NCBI GenBank assembly: GCA_033816765.1
Contig: CM066295.1
Location: 2,728,001 to 2,792,000 of the forward strand
Length of the DNA stretch: 64,000 nucleotides
Source of the DNA: Nothopassalora personata
Lineage: Eukaryota > Ascomycota > Dothideomycetes > Mycosphaerellales > Mycosphaerellaceae
Direction: 5' to 3'
Below the pieces are notes generated by a model. It did not search any database. It worked only from the letters and a program-made list of their open reading frames with translations, and was not told the DNA's origin. This document shows positions 1 to 10,373 of this stretch, piece after piece (the first letter of the stretch is position 1; each line of letters opens with the position of its first letter). The position numbers and the translations under genes were made by a program.

Positions 1-1854
1 AAGCAGCGCGCCGATCGAGAGCCCGTCCCAGAAGAAGATGAAGTTGACGAACCCAATGGTATCCTATCCAATGGCCCCGCATCCGCAGCCAGAGACAGTG
101 GCTTGCGTCCTAACACCCGCTTAGAACCAGATCTGACATATGATAACATGATCACCAGCACGCCAAAGGCTGCTGCTGCTCCCAAGGAAGCTTCACCTGA
201 GCCGCCCACGGAGGAACCCTCCCCTGAGCCGCCCGTTGAGGAGATCGAAGCGCCGGCGCGCGCTGCGCCACGACCAGAGATTCTCGCGGAAGATGTCGAG
301 CCGTGGAAGATCAAAGTCCTCTTCTGGACCGCCTACACTTACCTCGTCCCGTCCACGAAGCTCCTTACCACGCTATTGATGTGCTGGACGCTCGTCACAG
401 GCTTGCTCGGTGGCTTGGTCACCTTCTACAGCGTACTACCTCTTCCGCCAAAGTACGCGTTACAGCGCGACTATGCCTTCTACAAAGTGAGAACGACAAT
501 CTATGGGCATGGAACACCCGCCGAGGCAATGTGGTACAATGTGGCAAACGCGCAATTGAGCATGTCGGAAATCGAGAGTATCAACATCACAAATGTCACG
601 CTGCCTGAAACTCAATATCAGATCAATCGTAACGTCTATGCGCGTCTCGGCAACGCTGAACAAGCAGAACAGCTGCTGAAGGAGACCGTTGGCCTGCACA
701 GCGCGACTTTGAAGGAGATCCAGCGCATATTACCTCGCTCCATGGCAATGACAATGAAGAACGGCGAATGGGTCATCAACGACGAATTTTACCAAGCGCT
801 TGCCGAGAAGGCCGTCAGCGATGATGCTGCACCTCTATGGGATAAGTTCATGGCCGTGAATAAGGAACGTCTGGAACAGTTTCACCGAGGCCAACTGCAT
901 ACCGAGGTCAATGGCGTGATTGAGAACATGCAGGTCGTCACACAGGAGCAGCTACAGGAGGCACTCGTCCAGAACAACAACTACCTGGAGCAAAGGTTCA
1001 ATGACACTATGAATAGCTTTCGAAGCCACATGTTGAAGGAATTCAGAGGCGTCGCAGAAGAGGTCACCAACCACGCGCTCGAGAACCTACCACAGCGAAT
1101 CGTAGCAAAGGTGCAGCTAGGCACCCTGGCCTATTCGACAATAATCGAGAACACCAACCGGCTCATGCGCGAAACCAACTACCTCTCGATCGGCCTAGGA
1201 GCTCTCGTTGTGCCAGCGTACACATCGCCGACCTACAAGAATCCACTCATGGACCAAGGCTGGGTTGATTGGTTCCTGTATCGCCTAGGCGTGAAGACCT
1301 GGCCCCTCGAGCCTTTCATTCCATCGCTACCGCCGAATGCCGCTTTGCGTGACTGGAAGGAAGGTGCCGAGTGCTGGTGCGCGGCTCCATCTGATGATGA
1401 GAAGGGCATGGCGCAACTGACCATCCAGTTCCCGCACAAGATCTACCCAGGTGACTTCTACGTTGAACACATCCCAGCAACCGGCACTCGTGACATCGCT
1501 GCCGCCCCCAACACGTATGAGGTGTGGGCTCAAGTCGAAAACGCTACCGAAGCTACTCGTCTGAAGGAAGCCCTTGACAGGGCTATTCCCGCTCACTACG
1601 ACTTCGCGTGCGGCTCTCCACCTAAGCCTAACTCATCCCGTTGGGTGTGCATCCTGCATCATGGTTACAACATCCACCTGTACAACTATGTACAGCTTGG
1701 TCAACTATTGTTTGATCCTGAGCGTGTCGCTTTGACTACCAACATGGTGGCCTTCAGAGCCGTGAGCAATTGGGGCTCGGTCGACCACACTTGCATATAC
1801 CGTGTGCGCATGACAGGAAAGGAGATGGAGACTGGGCAGTGGATTGAGGCTTGA
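1..1854 (+). CDS. SUN-domain inner nuclear membrane protein, 5' partial
   Basis: The frame is open from the first base of the window, so the true start lies upstream; the first in-frame TTG at 103 is not a credible start. 617 codons are visible. After an acidic, proline-rich N-terminal part comes a hydrophobic segment at about residues 121-145 (LLTTLLMCWTLVTGLL), read as the single transmembrane helix. A helical, coiled-coil-like lumenal region follows. The C-terminal SUN domain begins near residue 398, with the AYTSPTY stretch, the ECWC segment, the YVEHIPATGT loop and the terminal CIYRVRMTG strand. SUN proteins sit in the inner nuclear membrane and bind KASH partners to couple nucleus and cytoskeleton (family knowledge; fission yeast Sad1 is the type). 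The SUN domain is complete and the stop is TGA at 1852-1854. The assignment to Sad1-like rather than Slp1-like is an inference. Confidence 0.85.
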   Translation, partial: KQRADREPVPEEDEVDEPNGILSNGPASAARDSGLRPNTRLEPDLTYDNMITSTPKAAAAPKEASPEPPTEEPSPEPPVEEIEAPARAAPRPEILAEDVEPWKIKVLFWTAYTYLVPSTKLLTTLLMCWTLVTGLLGGLVTFYSVLPLPPKYALQRDYAFYKVRTTIYGHGTPAEAMWYNVANAQLSMSEIESINITNVTLPETQYQINRNVYARLGNAEQAEQLLKETVGLHSATLKEIQRILPRSMAMTMKNGEWVINDEFYQALAEKAVSDDAAPLWDKFMAVNKERLEQFHRGQLHTEVNGVIENMQVVTQEQLQEALVQNNNYLEQRFNDTMNSFRSHMLKEFRGVAEEVTNHALENLPQRIVAKVQLGTLAYSTIIENTNRLMRETNYLSIGLGALVVPAYTSPTYKNPLMDQGWVDWFLYRLGVKTWPLEPFIPSLPPNAALRDWKEGAECWCAAPSDDEKGMAQLTIQFPHKIYPGDFYVEHIPATGTRDIAAAPNTYEVWAQVENATEATRLKEALDRAIPAHYDFACGSPPKPNSSRWVCILHHGYNIHLYNYVQLGQLLFDPERVALTTNMVAFRAVSNWGSVDHTCIYRVRMTGKEMETGQWIEA

Positions 1855-3030
1855 ACTTTTGGCGAAAAAAGGCGTTTTGGAAGCGAGAGATACCCAAGGG
1901 TTGCATAGCATTGAAGCGTTTTGCAGAGCGAAAGCGCACCGTAGCACCAGGATACGACGGCAGTGACCGTGCGATAGAGCGTGGCGGCAGAGACACCGAA
2001 CTAATGTACGTGCTTGTGGATTACCTGCATGCGCCCCCTCACATGTCAGCTTTTCAAACTCGTTCTTCTTTGGTTTCTGCCATGAATCTGACTTTATCGA
2101 CCACGCGCACCATGCTTTTACACCAGCTCGTGAGCATCTTGACAGGCGAAATGCCTCATGCGTAGCTTGTCCCAAGAAGTGCCTTCGTAGTATCGCGAAA
2201 GCGCCATCTTGCATGTGCCGCGCCGGGGACCTTCTCCTGCTCTTCACTCGTTCAGCACAATACGGTGGCGCCATAACTTTCCACGGCCTTCCGGGGGACA
2301 GCGACGAGCTGGCAGCCCCATCAGACGCATGTCTCACATTTCCGATCTGCAATACAGCGACGCGCGCGGCGCCTGGCCGATGAAGCGTCCAATCGTCCAA
2401 TGCCTCTACCGTAAGATCAAGCTCCAGGCTGGCTTCAAATCCCCTGAGATGATTCGGACTCGATCGATGCATCACTTGGGAGCGGGTTGTAGCCTTCCGA
2501 TACCAACGACGACCCATGGCTACGAAGTGACGAGGTGGAAAAGTGCAGAAAGGCATTTAGCCTTGGTGCAACGGCGTCAACTTGGAAGGTGGTTTGGTTT
2601 ATGTTCAGCCATGTACAGCTCGGACAGCTGGGATACCGGCTGGTCTAGTTGTGGTTGATGGGTCGGGCAAGTGTCGTTGATATAATCAACTTTAGATCTG
2701 GATAATTTGACTAGCAGGCGGACTGTGCTGTGCCGTTATACCAAGACTCGTTAGCTGAGGTGAAACTTTCTCGATGGTATATATGGGTTCAACAACCCTT
2801 TCGGCCGGCATATGATTGTACAGGGAGACGGCATGTGAAGGAGGTCAGGTGCTGTGTTATCCAGACGTTCGATATGGCGTTGATTATCTATCTCGAGTAC
2901 CTGCGGGAGTGTAAGGTAGTCGGCGCCGGTTCAATAGCGGATGTCAGAGGGGGAATGCTAGTGCTATCTCGCTGGCGCGCTCATACTTGGAAGCATTGGA
3001 CCAAAGATATCCTTAGCACCTCTTCACTGA
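1855..3030. other. Intergenic, no convincing gene
   Basis: This is the 3' flank of the SUN gene. Several overlapping frames exist on both strands, the longest on the minus strand from 2556 back into the SUN 3' end, but none shows a recognisable motif. No repeat or RNA gene was seen. Confidence 0.4.
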
Positions 3031-3431
3031 TCAGAATTTCCCCGTCTTCTTCCACTGTTCCCTCACAATCTCGAACTTCGGCTTCGGTCCTGGTCCCATC
3101 ACCTCCTCATACTGCCTAATCTCTTCCCACGTAACAGCCTCCACCTCCACACCATCACGACCTCGGACCTCCAGCAGTGCTTCCACAGTATCTGGAGCAA
3201 GTCCCTCATTTGCCTCTCGTTGAGATCACGCAGGACGTCGCGTCTCGCCGCGTACCTACTTAGAGGCTGTGGAGAGAGCTGGCTCGAGTGTATAGACGCG
3301 CCTTCTTCCGTCCAGATAAGGGCGCGATTGCACTTTCTTGACCTTGGGAAGCGCGAAGTCGTAGATACGGTGTGCAGCTCTGGCGGAATCTCCATGAGAG
3401 ACTTGCGACTGGATTTTGTAGCTTGCTTCAT
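3031..3431 (-). pseudogene. Frameshifted 2EXR-like (F-box-like) gene
   Basis: Reading the minus strand from the ATG at 3431 gives a short basic stretch and then MEIPPELH, the start of a 2EXR-type domain. The rest of the motif, RIYDFALPKVKK, continues only in another frame: one base is missing (or two are extra) near 3369-3372. Downstream, the frame ends at TAG near 3256. A plausible C-terminal segment, VTWEEIRQYEEVMGPGPKPK, ends at TGA 3031-3033 after a possible short intron at about 3210-3255. The intact relative lies directly upstream at 3782-4457 on the same strand, so this looks like a decayed tandem copy. A sequencing error or an unrecognised intron could also explain the shift. Confidence 0.5.
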
Positions 3432-3781
3432 TATGTCTGGCGGCGCAGACAATTCCATGGTCGCTGTGTCCATGTATGCCTTGAGGCGTGGAGTCACGCG
3501 TGGATGCGGTAGACGAGGTACAAGGACAAAGTTGAAGAGAGTCAGGTCGGCAAGTTCCATGTCTTGCCACCAAATACCTGTCGATTGGAAATCGCACAGG
3601 AACAACTGCCGCAAGTACAGCCCGCAGCAAGAGCAATGCAGCAACAATTATTACCGAAGGTGCCAATGCACCACTCCACCCACCTCAAGCCTCAAAACAA
3701 ACTCCTCATCAAACTCAAGCTCGAGTACCTCGCAACGTCTCGCCACAAAAACCCCCCTTCGCACCTGCCAATGTCAAGAAA

Positions 3782-4457
3782 TCAAGCCTTGCGTTGCACC
3801 TTGTACACCCTGTCGAGAGAAGGAGGGCCATATCGGTTCTCCGTCATCTTGTACGAGACGTGCCCCTCGAAATGATCCAACCCGGCTTTGTCCATGTAGA
3901 CAACGCCTTCTCCGACAACTTCGACCGGGAGTGCGCAGAACCGCCTCTCCCACGGACACTCCGCAAGCCGCTCGAAGAAGCAGCTTGCCTGTGGCCATGT
4001 CTTGATGGGCGCGATGGTGACGTGGAATGGTTGCATGATTGCGAGGACCGTGGGTGCTACGCGTGCGAGGAATGGTTTGACGTGATCTACCATCTCGACG
4101 GTGAAGGTCTGCGATGATGTATGTTAGTCTCTACACAAGTTGAGCTCTCATGCGTTCTCGACTCACGTTCTCAGCGTAGTACATCGGGTAAGCCTCGTAG
4201 CGGATCTGACGGCAGGTGGCAAGGAGTGCTGGCTGAAGTCGTGGATACGTGCTGTTCACCGCGTCGTTGGGTGGTGGTGGAACCTTCTTGCCATATTGTT
4301 GAGCGCGCCGCTTGGAGTCGTTGTGTCGGCTGGCCGCGAGTATGGCGTCGCTTGTGTTGATGGGCACGTCCTCGATCAGTGCCAGTCCGTAGATGCGATA
4401 TCTGATCTCTGCCGGCAAGATATCGAGCAAGGTCTTGGGGCGCTTGCTTGATGCCAT
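3782..4457 (-). CDS. 2EXR-type domain protein, one intron
   Basis: Exon 1 is 4457-4167 and exon 2 is 4108-3782. The 58-bp intron 4109-4166 begins GTGAGT and ends CATCGCAG, and the join is in phase 0, giving about 205 residues. The N-terminus has LLDILPAEIRYRIYGLAL, followed by ALLATCRQIRYEAYPMYY, which are the two halves of the 2EXR/F-box-like domain expanded in fungi. The C-terminal half is mixed alpha/beta without recognisable motifs. The function of this family is unknown; an adaptor role is only inferred from the F-box-like first half. The start ATG is followed by a short basic stretch before the domain, as is usual for the family. The neighbour at 3031-3431 appears to be a broken copy. 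Confidence 0.75.
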
Positions 4458-4646
4458 TGCGGCAGGCTGTTGAGAGAGATTGATGTTGTTTGTTGTGGGT
4501 GGGAGTTGAGCTGCAACGCGAGGGGTGGACAGCGCTGGCTGCAGTCTGCGCTAGTGACCGTTGGGCAGAGATGCGACGATAGCATGCGGATTGCTACAGC
4601 TCTCGCTTTGAAGAACGATCAAGGTTTCTTGCAAATGCAGAGTGCT

Positions 4647-5798
4647 TCATGGTGCCTTCATCGGCGGCAATGGAATATTGTCGATGAGTCTCACTGGCAC
4701 CTCATCGTTCCCAAGACCTAGCTTCTCGCCGTCTCTCACTTCCTCCAACGGCAGCATTTTTACAGCACCACTCAACACAGCTCCCCTGTCCGAGTCCACA
4801 AGCTCAACCTCTTCCAAGCTCTCGGGATCGGCCAGCGAGATATAGTCCACCTCAAACAGTGCGCGCTCGTTCTTCTCAAGAGTATCCTGCTCAAGCTGTG
4901 CACGATTCACCACATCCCATGAGAATGCCAATATCTCATCTCGATTCCTCCTTCCCATCATGTATGCCTTGTCTGCCGCCCTCAAAGCCTTGCTCAACAC
5001 AATGCCTGCCTTTCTTCTGCGCTCACCAAGATATACGTTCCGACTTGACATGGCCAGGCCATCCTCTTCGCGCTCTGTCGGGATGATTCGGACTGTGGTG
5101 GGTAGATGAAAGTCCTTGACCAACCGCTTGATGATGACCGTCTGCTGCACATCTTTCTGCCCGAAGTACACATTGTCAGCCTGCACGATGTTGAAGAGCT
5201 TCATGCAGACTGTCGCGACGCCTCTAAAGAAAACTGGCCGACTCTTTCCTTCCAGCAGTGTTGCGAGTGGTGTGATGGTGACGAAGGAGCCTACGCCGTC
5301 CACGCGGCTGTCAGGTGGTAGGATCGGGTACATGGTCTTCGTTGTGGGAGCGAAGACGGCATCGATCCGGCCCTTGCCCTCCTTCTCAAGCTCGATATCT
5401 AGCTCTTTCAACATCTGTAGGTCGCTGTCCCAGGTCTTGGGGTAAGAGTCCAGGTCTTCGTTGACGCCAAATTGAGTTGGATTGACATAGATCGAGACGA
5501 AGACCCGACCGTTCTCTTCTGCTGCCGCTCGGACCAGGGAGAGATGACCTTTGTGGAGTGCACCCATCGTAGGCACGAACCCTACCGGCTCGCCCTTGAG
5601 GAGCAGCTCGCGGCGACGCTGGCGGAGCGGTGGGACATCACGGAAGACATGGAACGCTCGAAGTGACTGGAGGTGTCGTATGTCCAGTAGGGAGGGACGC
5701 GCACGGCTGCATGGCCGGCATCGTTGCACGAAGGAAGCCATTGGGTCTGCTTGTGCTTTGGCGTTCGCGCGGTGGGTGGAAAGTGTGTGTTGTATCAC
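4647..5798 (-). CDS. PAN6: Pantoate--beta-alanine ligase (pantothenate synthetase)
   Basis: This single-exon gene of 383 aa catalyses ATP-dependent condensation of pantoate and beta-alanine to pantothenate, the last step before the CoA pathway. The nucleotidyl-transferase signature is visible: PTMGALHKGH at residues 77-85 (HIGH-like box), then VNPTQF near 105-110, FGQKDVQQ at 212-219 and MSSRN at 250-254 (KMSKS-like loop). About 50 residues precede the core, basic and Ser/Arg-containing, which could be a mitochondrial presequence; Met20 is an alternative start. Bacterial PanC is about 280 aa, and the extra length is the N-terminal extension plus insertions such as the segment around 130-145. 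It is transcribed divergently from DBP7 with 255 bp between the start codons. Confidence 0.95.
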   Translation of the reverse strand: MIQHTLSTHRANAKAQADPMASFVQRCRPCSRARPSLLDIRHLQSLRAFHVFRDVPPLRQRRRELLLKGEPVGFVPTMGALHKGHLSLVRAAAEENGRVFVSIYVNPTQFGVNEDLDSYPKTWDSDLQMLKELDIELEKEGKGRIDAVFAPTTKTMYPILPPDSRVDGVGSFVTITPLATLLEGKSRPVFFRGVATVCMKLFNIVQADNVYFGQKDVQQTVIIKRLVKDFHLPTTVRIIPTEREEDGLAMSSRNVYLGERRRKAGIVLSKALRAADKAYMMGRRNRDEILAFSWDVVNRAQLEQDTLEKNERALFEVDYISLADPESLEEVELVDSDRGAVLSGAVKMLPLEEVRDGEKLGLGNDEVPVRLIDNIPLPPMKAP

Positions 5799-6053
5799 GG
5801 ACTATCTGGCTTGGAGATTCATCAGGTACAAAAAGCGTTGCGGCCGACCAGCGGCTCGCTTCAAACAGTATGGAACCGTCCATGCTATCGATACCGCACA
5901 AGGTGGAGTCTCGTGGAACAAACATGTCAACGCTCCGTCAAGCCCGCGCTAGCTCGAACTAGTTTTTACTTAGAGATGGAAATTTCTCCACCTTCGCCGT
6001 CGAACAGATCGCCACCATCTCAATACACATAACCCAGAGCACATATCGCGGAG
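5799..6053. promoter_or_regulatory. Divergent promoter region, PAN6 and DBP7
   Basis: 255 bp separate the two start codons, so both core promoters must lie here or overlap the 5' ends. I see no clear TATA box; the part near DBP7 is pyrimidine-rich (CACCATCTCAATAC). Confidence 0.4.
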
Positions 6054-8384
6054 ATGGCCGACGATGGGCTGATGCTCAACTTCGAGCTGCCGGTTGATGC
6101 ATTTTCCGCGCCACAGTCAAGACTGAAGGGAGGCAGCTGGAAGGACCGGCTTACAGCTCGGAAATCAGCCGAATATGGTCGCAAGAAAGCACAGGAGCGG
6201 GCCTCAAAGCCACAAGAAGATCAGGCGCCTACAGTATCGAAGAGGCCGTCTGCGCACCCAGACGAGCCACCCGTCAAGCGGGCGCGCATCGATAGAGACA
6301 GATCTGATAGACCTCGAAAGCATGTCGATACCCTCCCAAAGCTGAACAATGGCGAGGTGGTATCATCGCTGTTCTCGTTCAATCCTGCGTCAAAACTGCC
6401 TGTCGAGAAGCCGACGACTGAGCCCGAAGAAGATGTTCTGCCATCCAATGCGCCGCTCGTAGACGATGCAACGGCACAATTTACAGCACTAGGACTCTCT
6501 CCGAATCTGGCAGGCCACTTACTTCGAAAGCTGGATATCAAAGCACCCACAGCAATTCAGAGGAAGGCGGTCGAGCAACTTTGCAAGCATGACACAGATG
6601 CTTTCATCCAAGCGCAAACAGGATCTGGCAAGACGCTGGCGTATCTCCTACCGATGGTGGAGCGCATCACGACCATCTCGAGGCGCATGAAGGAAGCTGG
6701 AGAGAAATTTGATCGACAGAGCGGCTTGTTCGGCATCGTGCTTGCGCCGACTCGCGAACTAGCCAAACAGATCGAGACTGTGTTGGAGTCCATCCTGAGG
6801 TGTTGTCACTGGGTGGTCGTAGGGATGGTGATTGGTGGCGAGAACAAGAATTCGGAGAAGGCACGACTGCGGAAAGGCGTCAACATCTTAGTGGCGACGC
6901 CCGGTCGGTTGGCAGATCATCTGAATCACACTGAGGCACTAGATGTGTCTACCGTCCGATGGCTGGTCCTGGACGAAGGTGATCGCTTGATGGAGCAAGG
7001 TTTCGAAGAGGACATTCAGCGCATCATTGGTGTTATGAATCTGCGAAACCACGGAGTGCTGAAGAAGTCTGTGCCGGGACTCCCGACCCGAAGAACGACA
7101 GTGCTGTGCTCGGCCACGATCAAATCGACTGTCGAGCAGTTGCGAAGCATTGCGTTGAAAGATCCTGTTTCAATATCGGTCGACGCAGCGGATGATGGCC
7201 ACGAAGCCACAGCTACAACTGACAACAACTTCTCAGCTCCGGCGCAGTTGAAGCAGAGTTACGCTGTGGTACCACCAAAGCAACGACTAGTCACCTTGAC
7301 CGGAGTATTGAAGCAAACTTTCAAGAAACGAGGCAATGTCATGAAGTGCATTGTGTTCATCAGCTGCGCGGATAGTGTCGACTTCCACTTTGAAGTGCTC
7401 TCAAGAGGCAGCGATGCAGAAGCTACGACAACTATGACTGCAGAGGACACCGAAGCGAAAGCTAAGTCGCCGCCCAAAGGCAATAATGCTGGCAAGAGTG
7501 CGAGGAAGCCTGGCAGTATACCCCAAGGCAACACAATCGCCGAATCGAGGACAGAAGCTCCCGCGACAGCCTTCTCGCCCAAAGACAATCAGGTGAAGCT
7601 GTATCGCCTTCACGGCTCACTGCAGCAGACGACTCGAACGAGTACACTGAAATCGTTCACGAAGTCTGAAGACCCAGCAGTGTTGATTTGTACAGACGTG
7701 GCAGCCCGTGGACTCGATCTACCCAACGTTGACCTTGTCATCGAGTACGACCCACCTTTCAGCAAGGACGACCACCTCCATCGTATCGGACGAACAGCAC
7801 GAGCAGGACGAGACGGCAGGGCAATGATCTTCCTCCAACCAGGCTCCGAAGAAGGCTACGTTGAGATCCTGAAAGAAGGCAAACCACGCAACCTGACCCG
7901 CCACGACGCCGACGATCTGCTCAAGAAAGGCTTCAGCGCCACCTCTGGCGTTGGAAACATGGAGAAAGGCTGGGAAGAGCGCGCAACCGAGTTCCAGCTT
8001 GACGTCGAGCGGTGGGTATCCGAAAGTCCTAAATACCTCGAACAAGCTCGCAGAGCATATCAGTCTCATATCCGCGCCTATGCTACCCACGTTGCCGCGG
8101 AGCGGAGTATCTTCAATATGCAAGAGTTGCACCTTGGTCATCTTGCGAAAGCTTTTGCGTTGAGAGACAAGCCTGGTAGCATAAAGGTACCTGGCCTAAG
8201 ACCTGGTGCGAAGGACGCGAGTAAGAATAAGGATGCGAGGAAGAAGAGTGCTGGGAAGGCTGCTGGCGGTGCGAGCAAGATAGACGATGATATTGCTGAA
8301 GAGACGGATGCGACGCAGGCTAAGTATAAGATGCAGAGGATGAGCAGGAAGATGGGCGGTGTGAGTGAGTTCAACCTGGGATAG
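6054..8384 (+). CDS. DBP7: ATP-dependent RNA helicase DBP7 (60S ribosome biogenesis)
   Basis: This single exon encodes 776 aa, the normal length for Dbp7, a nucleolar DEAD-box helicase acting in early 60S subunit assembly. Motifs in order: Q-motif region near 142-175 (FTALGLSPNLAGHLL), Walker A AQTGSGKT near 188-195, PTRELAKQ, GG, TPGRLADHL, motif II as DEGD at about 307-310, SAT at about 353-355, the helicase C-terminal domain from about residue 425, ARGLD, and HRIGRTARAGR near 576-586. DEGD in place of DEAD is characteristic of the Dbp7 subfamily. A long insertion near residues 455-510 and a Lys-rich tail are also typical. The ATG at 6054 begins the usual acidic MADDGLMLNF-type N-terminus. 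Confidence 0.95.
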   Translation: MADDGLMLNFELPVDAFSAPQSRLKGGSWKDRLTARKSAEYGRKKAQERASKPQEDQAPTVSKRPSAHPDEPPVKRARIDRDRSDRPRKHVDTLPKLNNGEVVSSLFSFNPASKLPVEKPTTEPEEDVLPSNAPLVDDATAQFTALGLSPNLAGHLLRKLDIKAPTAIQRKAVEQLCKHDTDAFIQAQTGSGKTLAYLLPMVERITTISRRMKEAGEKFDRQSGLFGIVLAPTRELAKQIETVLESILRCCHWVVVGMVIGGENKNSEKARLRKGVNILVATPGRLADHLNHTEALDVSTVRWLVLDEGDRLMEQGFEEDIQRIIGVMNLRNHGVLKKSVPGLPTRRTTVLCSATIKSTVEQLRSIALKDPVSISVDAADDGHEATATTDNNFSAPAQLKQSYAVVPPKQRLVTLTGVLKQTFKKRGNVMKCIVFISCADSVDFHFEVLSRGSDAEATTTMTAEDTEAKAKSPPKGNNAGKSARKPGSIPQGNTIAESRTEAPATAFSPKDNQVKLYRLHGSLQQTTRTSTLKSFTKSEDPAVLICTDVAARGLDLPNVDLVIEYDPPFSKDDHLHRIGRTARAGRDGRAMIFLQPGSEEGYVEILKEGKPRNLTRHDADDLLKKGFSATSGVGNMEKGWEERATEFQLDVERWVSESPKYLEQARRAYQSHIRAYATHVAAERSIFNMQELHLGHLAKAFALRDKPGSIKVPGLRPGAKDASKNKDARKKSAGKAAGGASKIDDDIAEETDATQAKYKMQRMSRKMGGVSEFNLG

Positions 8385-8887
8385 ATATGTCCCGCCTTAT
8401 GTGAGCTGTGCAGAAATACAACATTCAAGCCTCTAGGAGTTTGAGAGTGCTTGTTGAGGAGAGTTTTGCTGTGATAGTGGAGTTCTCGGTAGTATTTGGA
8501 GCACTTGCCCTGTGTCAACGTTTTCGGTCACTGCGTCGAGACTGGGTAGGACAGATCTCATGCTGAGTCTTACCTCAAGCTCAAGCTGTTGCTCAACTTC
8601 GCTGGTGCATCGGCCCTTTGCGTGGATCAGCCGCTCTCAGCGGAGGTACGCCACGTCGCGGGATTGTGATTGGTTGCCGCGACCGATGCGAGGCGCTTCC
8701 CTGACAAGTTTGGCAGGTACGTCCTCAGCTACAAAACGGGCCTGCGACATGTATGAGCAAGATTCGCCACTTGCCACTGGACGAAGCACTGGCCAACGAT
8801 CAACCCCTTCGCAGGTCTTTGGCCCTTGATGGAAGTCTGCCTGCTCGTTGAACTTCTTGGAATAAGCTCGACCTAGAATCCATACCC
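8385..8887. other. Intergenic between convergent genes
   Basis: These 503 bp hold the 3' flanks of DBP7 and the UCH gene. Short frames are present on both strands, without motifs. Confidence 0.4.
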
Positions 8888-9634
8888 TCAATCCAAAGCC
8901 TCGGCCAACACAATCAAACTAAACCTCAACTCCCCACCTCCAGCCTCCTCCTCCCTCTTCAGAAAAGCCCTCACCCCTTTCTCCAGCGCCGCAGGTCCCA
9001 ACACATCCTCGTCAGCCGGCAGCTCTCCGCGATCCAGCGGTCCTTTCCGCCTTCCATCCATCTCCCAGAGATGTCCGTTTCCACCCTTGACGAAGCAGAC
9101 GTAGTGCAGATCTATGCTGTCTTCGGCTTGAGGCGCAGCCGTATCTCCCGTCGCAGCGGCAGCCTGATGCGCTTTCTCCACCTCCTCTGTCTCCTCCAAC
9201 AACTCCGCCCTCTCCACTGGTTTCAGCGGCACCGCGGCCTTGATCAGCTTGTCTAGGTCTGTGCCCTCTTGTACGTAAGGTCGTGCTGTGCCGTTGCTGA
9301 CGCCGTGCAACAGGCCAATGAGACCGCAGGCGTTGCCAATGGTTTGCTTGTACCAGATGACGTCCTCACTGGGACCGTGGCCTTCGTACTCTGAGCGAGG
9401 AGCATCTTCGGCCTGGCGGAACTTCTCGTAGGTATCTGACACTGGGAAGACCAGCAGGAGGGCGTGGGCGGGGCGGGGCACGAAGGCGAGGAGGTTGGGG
9501 TCGTCGATGGAGAAGACGTCATGGAAGGCGAGGTTGGGTGAGAGGCCGAGTTTGTGGAGGAGGGCCGTCATTACTTCGGGGTTGTTCTCGAGGGGGATGA
9601 AGCGCTTGTTGCGCTTGCTGGGTTCGACTGACAT
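8888..9634 (-). CDS. Ubiquitin carboxyl-terminal hydrolase, UCH family
   Basis: A peptidase C12 enzyme that removes small adducts from the ubiquitin C-terminus. From the ATG at 9634 the product is 248 aa, close to yeast Yuh1 and human UCH-L3. The oxyanion Gln and catalytic Cys lie in QTIGNACGLIGLLH (Cys at residue 103), the catalytic His is in GGNGHLWEMDGR (about 188) and the Asp follows five residues later (about 193). The variable crossover segment over the active site is Glu/Ala-rich (residues about 145-175). The frame stays open upstream to an ATG at 9784, which would add 50 low-complexity residues containing a TASQ repeat encoded by three near-copies of a 12-bp unit. I prefer 9634 because the family core starts directly after it, but 9784 cannot be excluded. 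Confidence 0.9.
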   Translation of the reverse strand: MSVEPSKRNKRFIPLENNPEVMTALLHKLGLSPNLAFHDVFSIDDPNLLAFVPRPAHALLLVFPVSDTYEKFRQAEDAPRSEYEGHGPSEDVIWYKQTIGNACGLIGLLHGVSNGTARPYVQEGTDLDKLIKAAVPLKPVERAELLEETEEVEKAHQAAAATGDTAAPQAEDSIDLHYVCFVKGGNGHLWEMDGRRKGPLDRGELPADEDVLGPAALEKGVRAFLKREEEAGGGELRFSLIVLAEALD

Positions 9635-9784
9635 CGCAGCGGTGGTGGTTGAGGATGTTTTGACCGTCTGTGAGGCCGTCTGTGAGGCCGTCTGTATGGC
9701 AGTGATATCTAGGGCGTCGTCTGTGGTGTTATCGATCTTGTCTGAGACGGACTGTGAGGTGTAAGAGGGGAGAAGTGGATACAA

Positions 9785-10280
9785 ACACTCTTCTGGAGAG
9801 CTTCAAGGCAGCTCCAGGATGATGCAACCAGGCAGACGGCACTGCGCCTTGGCCACGACTCATGTGATCATGGGCTGCTATCAGTATTCACGGCCACCTC
9901 AGGTGAACGATATGCTTCTGCGTATAACAATCGTGCAGCTTCGTAGATGGACGGTGTAAGATTGGCAACGACAATAGCAGAGGTCGTGTTAGCCTCGGCA
10001 GCGCACGGTCCAACTCCATCACTTCACCTCCTTCCTGATGGCTTCGTCCCTGCTGCTCTGACATTAGCGACCCTCCAAAATCTATCGACTGGTCTTGATG
10101 GTCCCATTGCGATGCATTTACATTAGCCTGTTGCCTGCCATGTCATGTTCTGATCATGGCTTGGTCGTTCCTGTCGGCACTGGCCAGCTGTTGACCAGGT
10201 TCCACAACATTGCTCCGCCGCGAGGCTGACAACAGCTAAATGGGCGGCCTCTGCGGACGCAAAGCCTCTCGACGCACCGG
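9785..10280. other. Intergenic, between divergent UCH and HET genes
   Basis: About 500 bp without a convincing coding frame. It must contain the UCH promoter and the upstream part of the HET promoter. No repeat was seen. Confidence 0.4.
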
Positions 10281-10287
10281 TATATAA
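10281..10287 (+). promoter_or_regulatory. TATA box candidate of the HET gene
   Basis: TATATAA lies 87 nt before the ATG at 10374, a suitable distance for a fungal core promoter. No transcript evidence can be seen. Confidence 0.4.
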
Positions 10288-10373
10288 TGATGTTCTGATG
10301 TCCTGCGGAACCAGGTCTCCTCGCCCTTTTATCTGCCGCAGCCACTGCTTCCAGCTCATTTCCTCCAGTCAAC

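Noticed and set aside
103..105. TTG as start of the SUN gene
   Set aside because: The frame is open to the window edge; TTG is not a usual nuclear start in fungi.
1705..2556. 283-codon minus-strand frame overlapping the SUN gene 3' end
   Set aside because: Overlaps a confident gene in antisense, has Arg/Ser/Cys-rich random composition and no motif.
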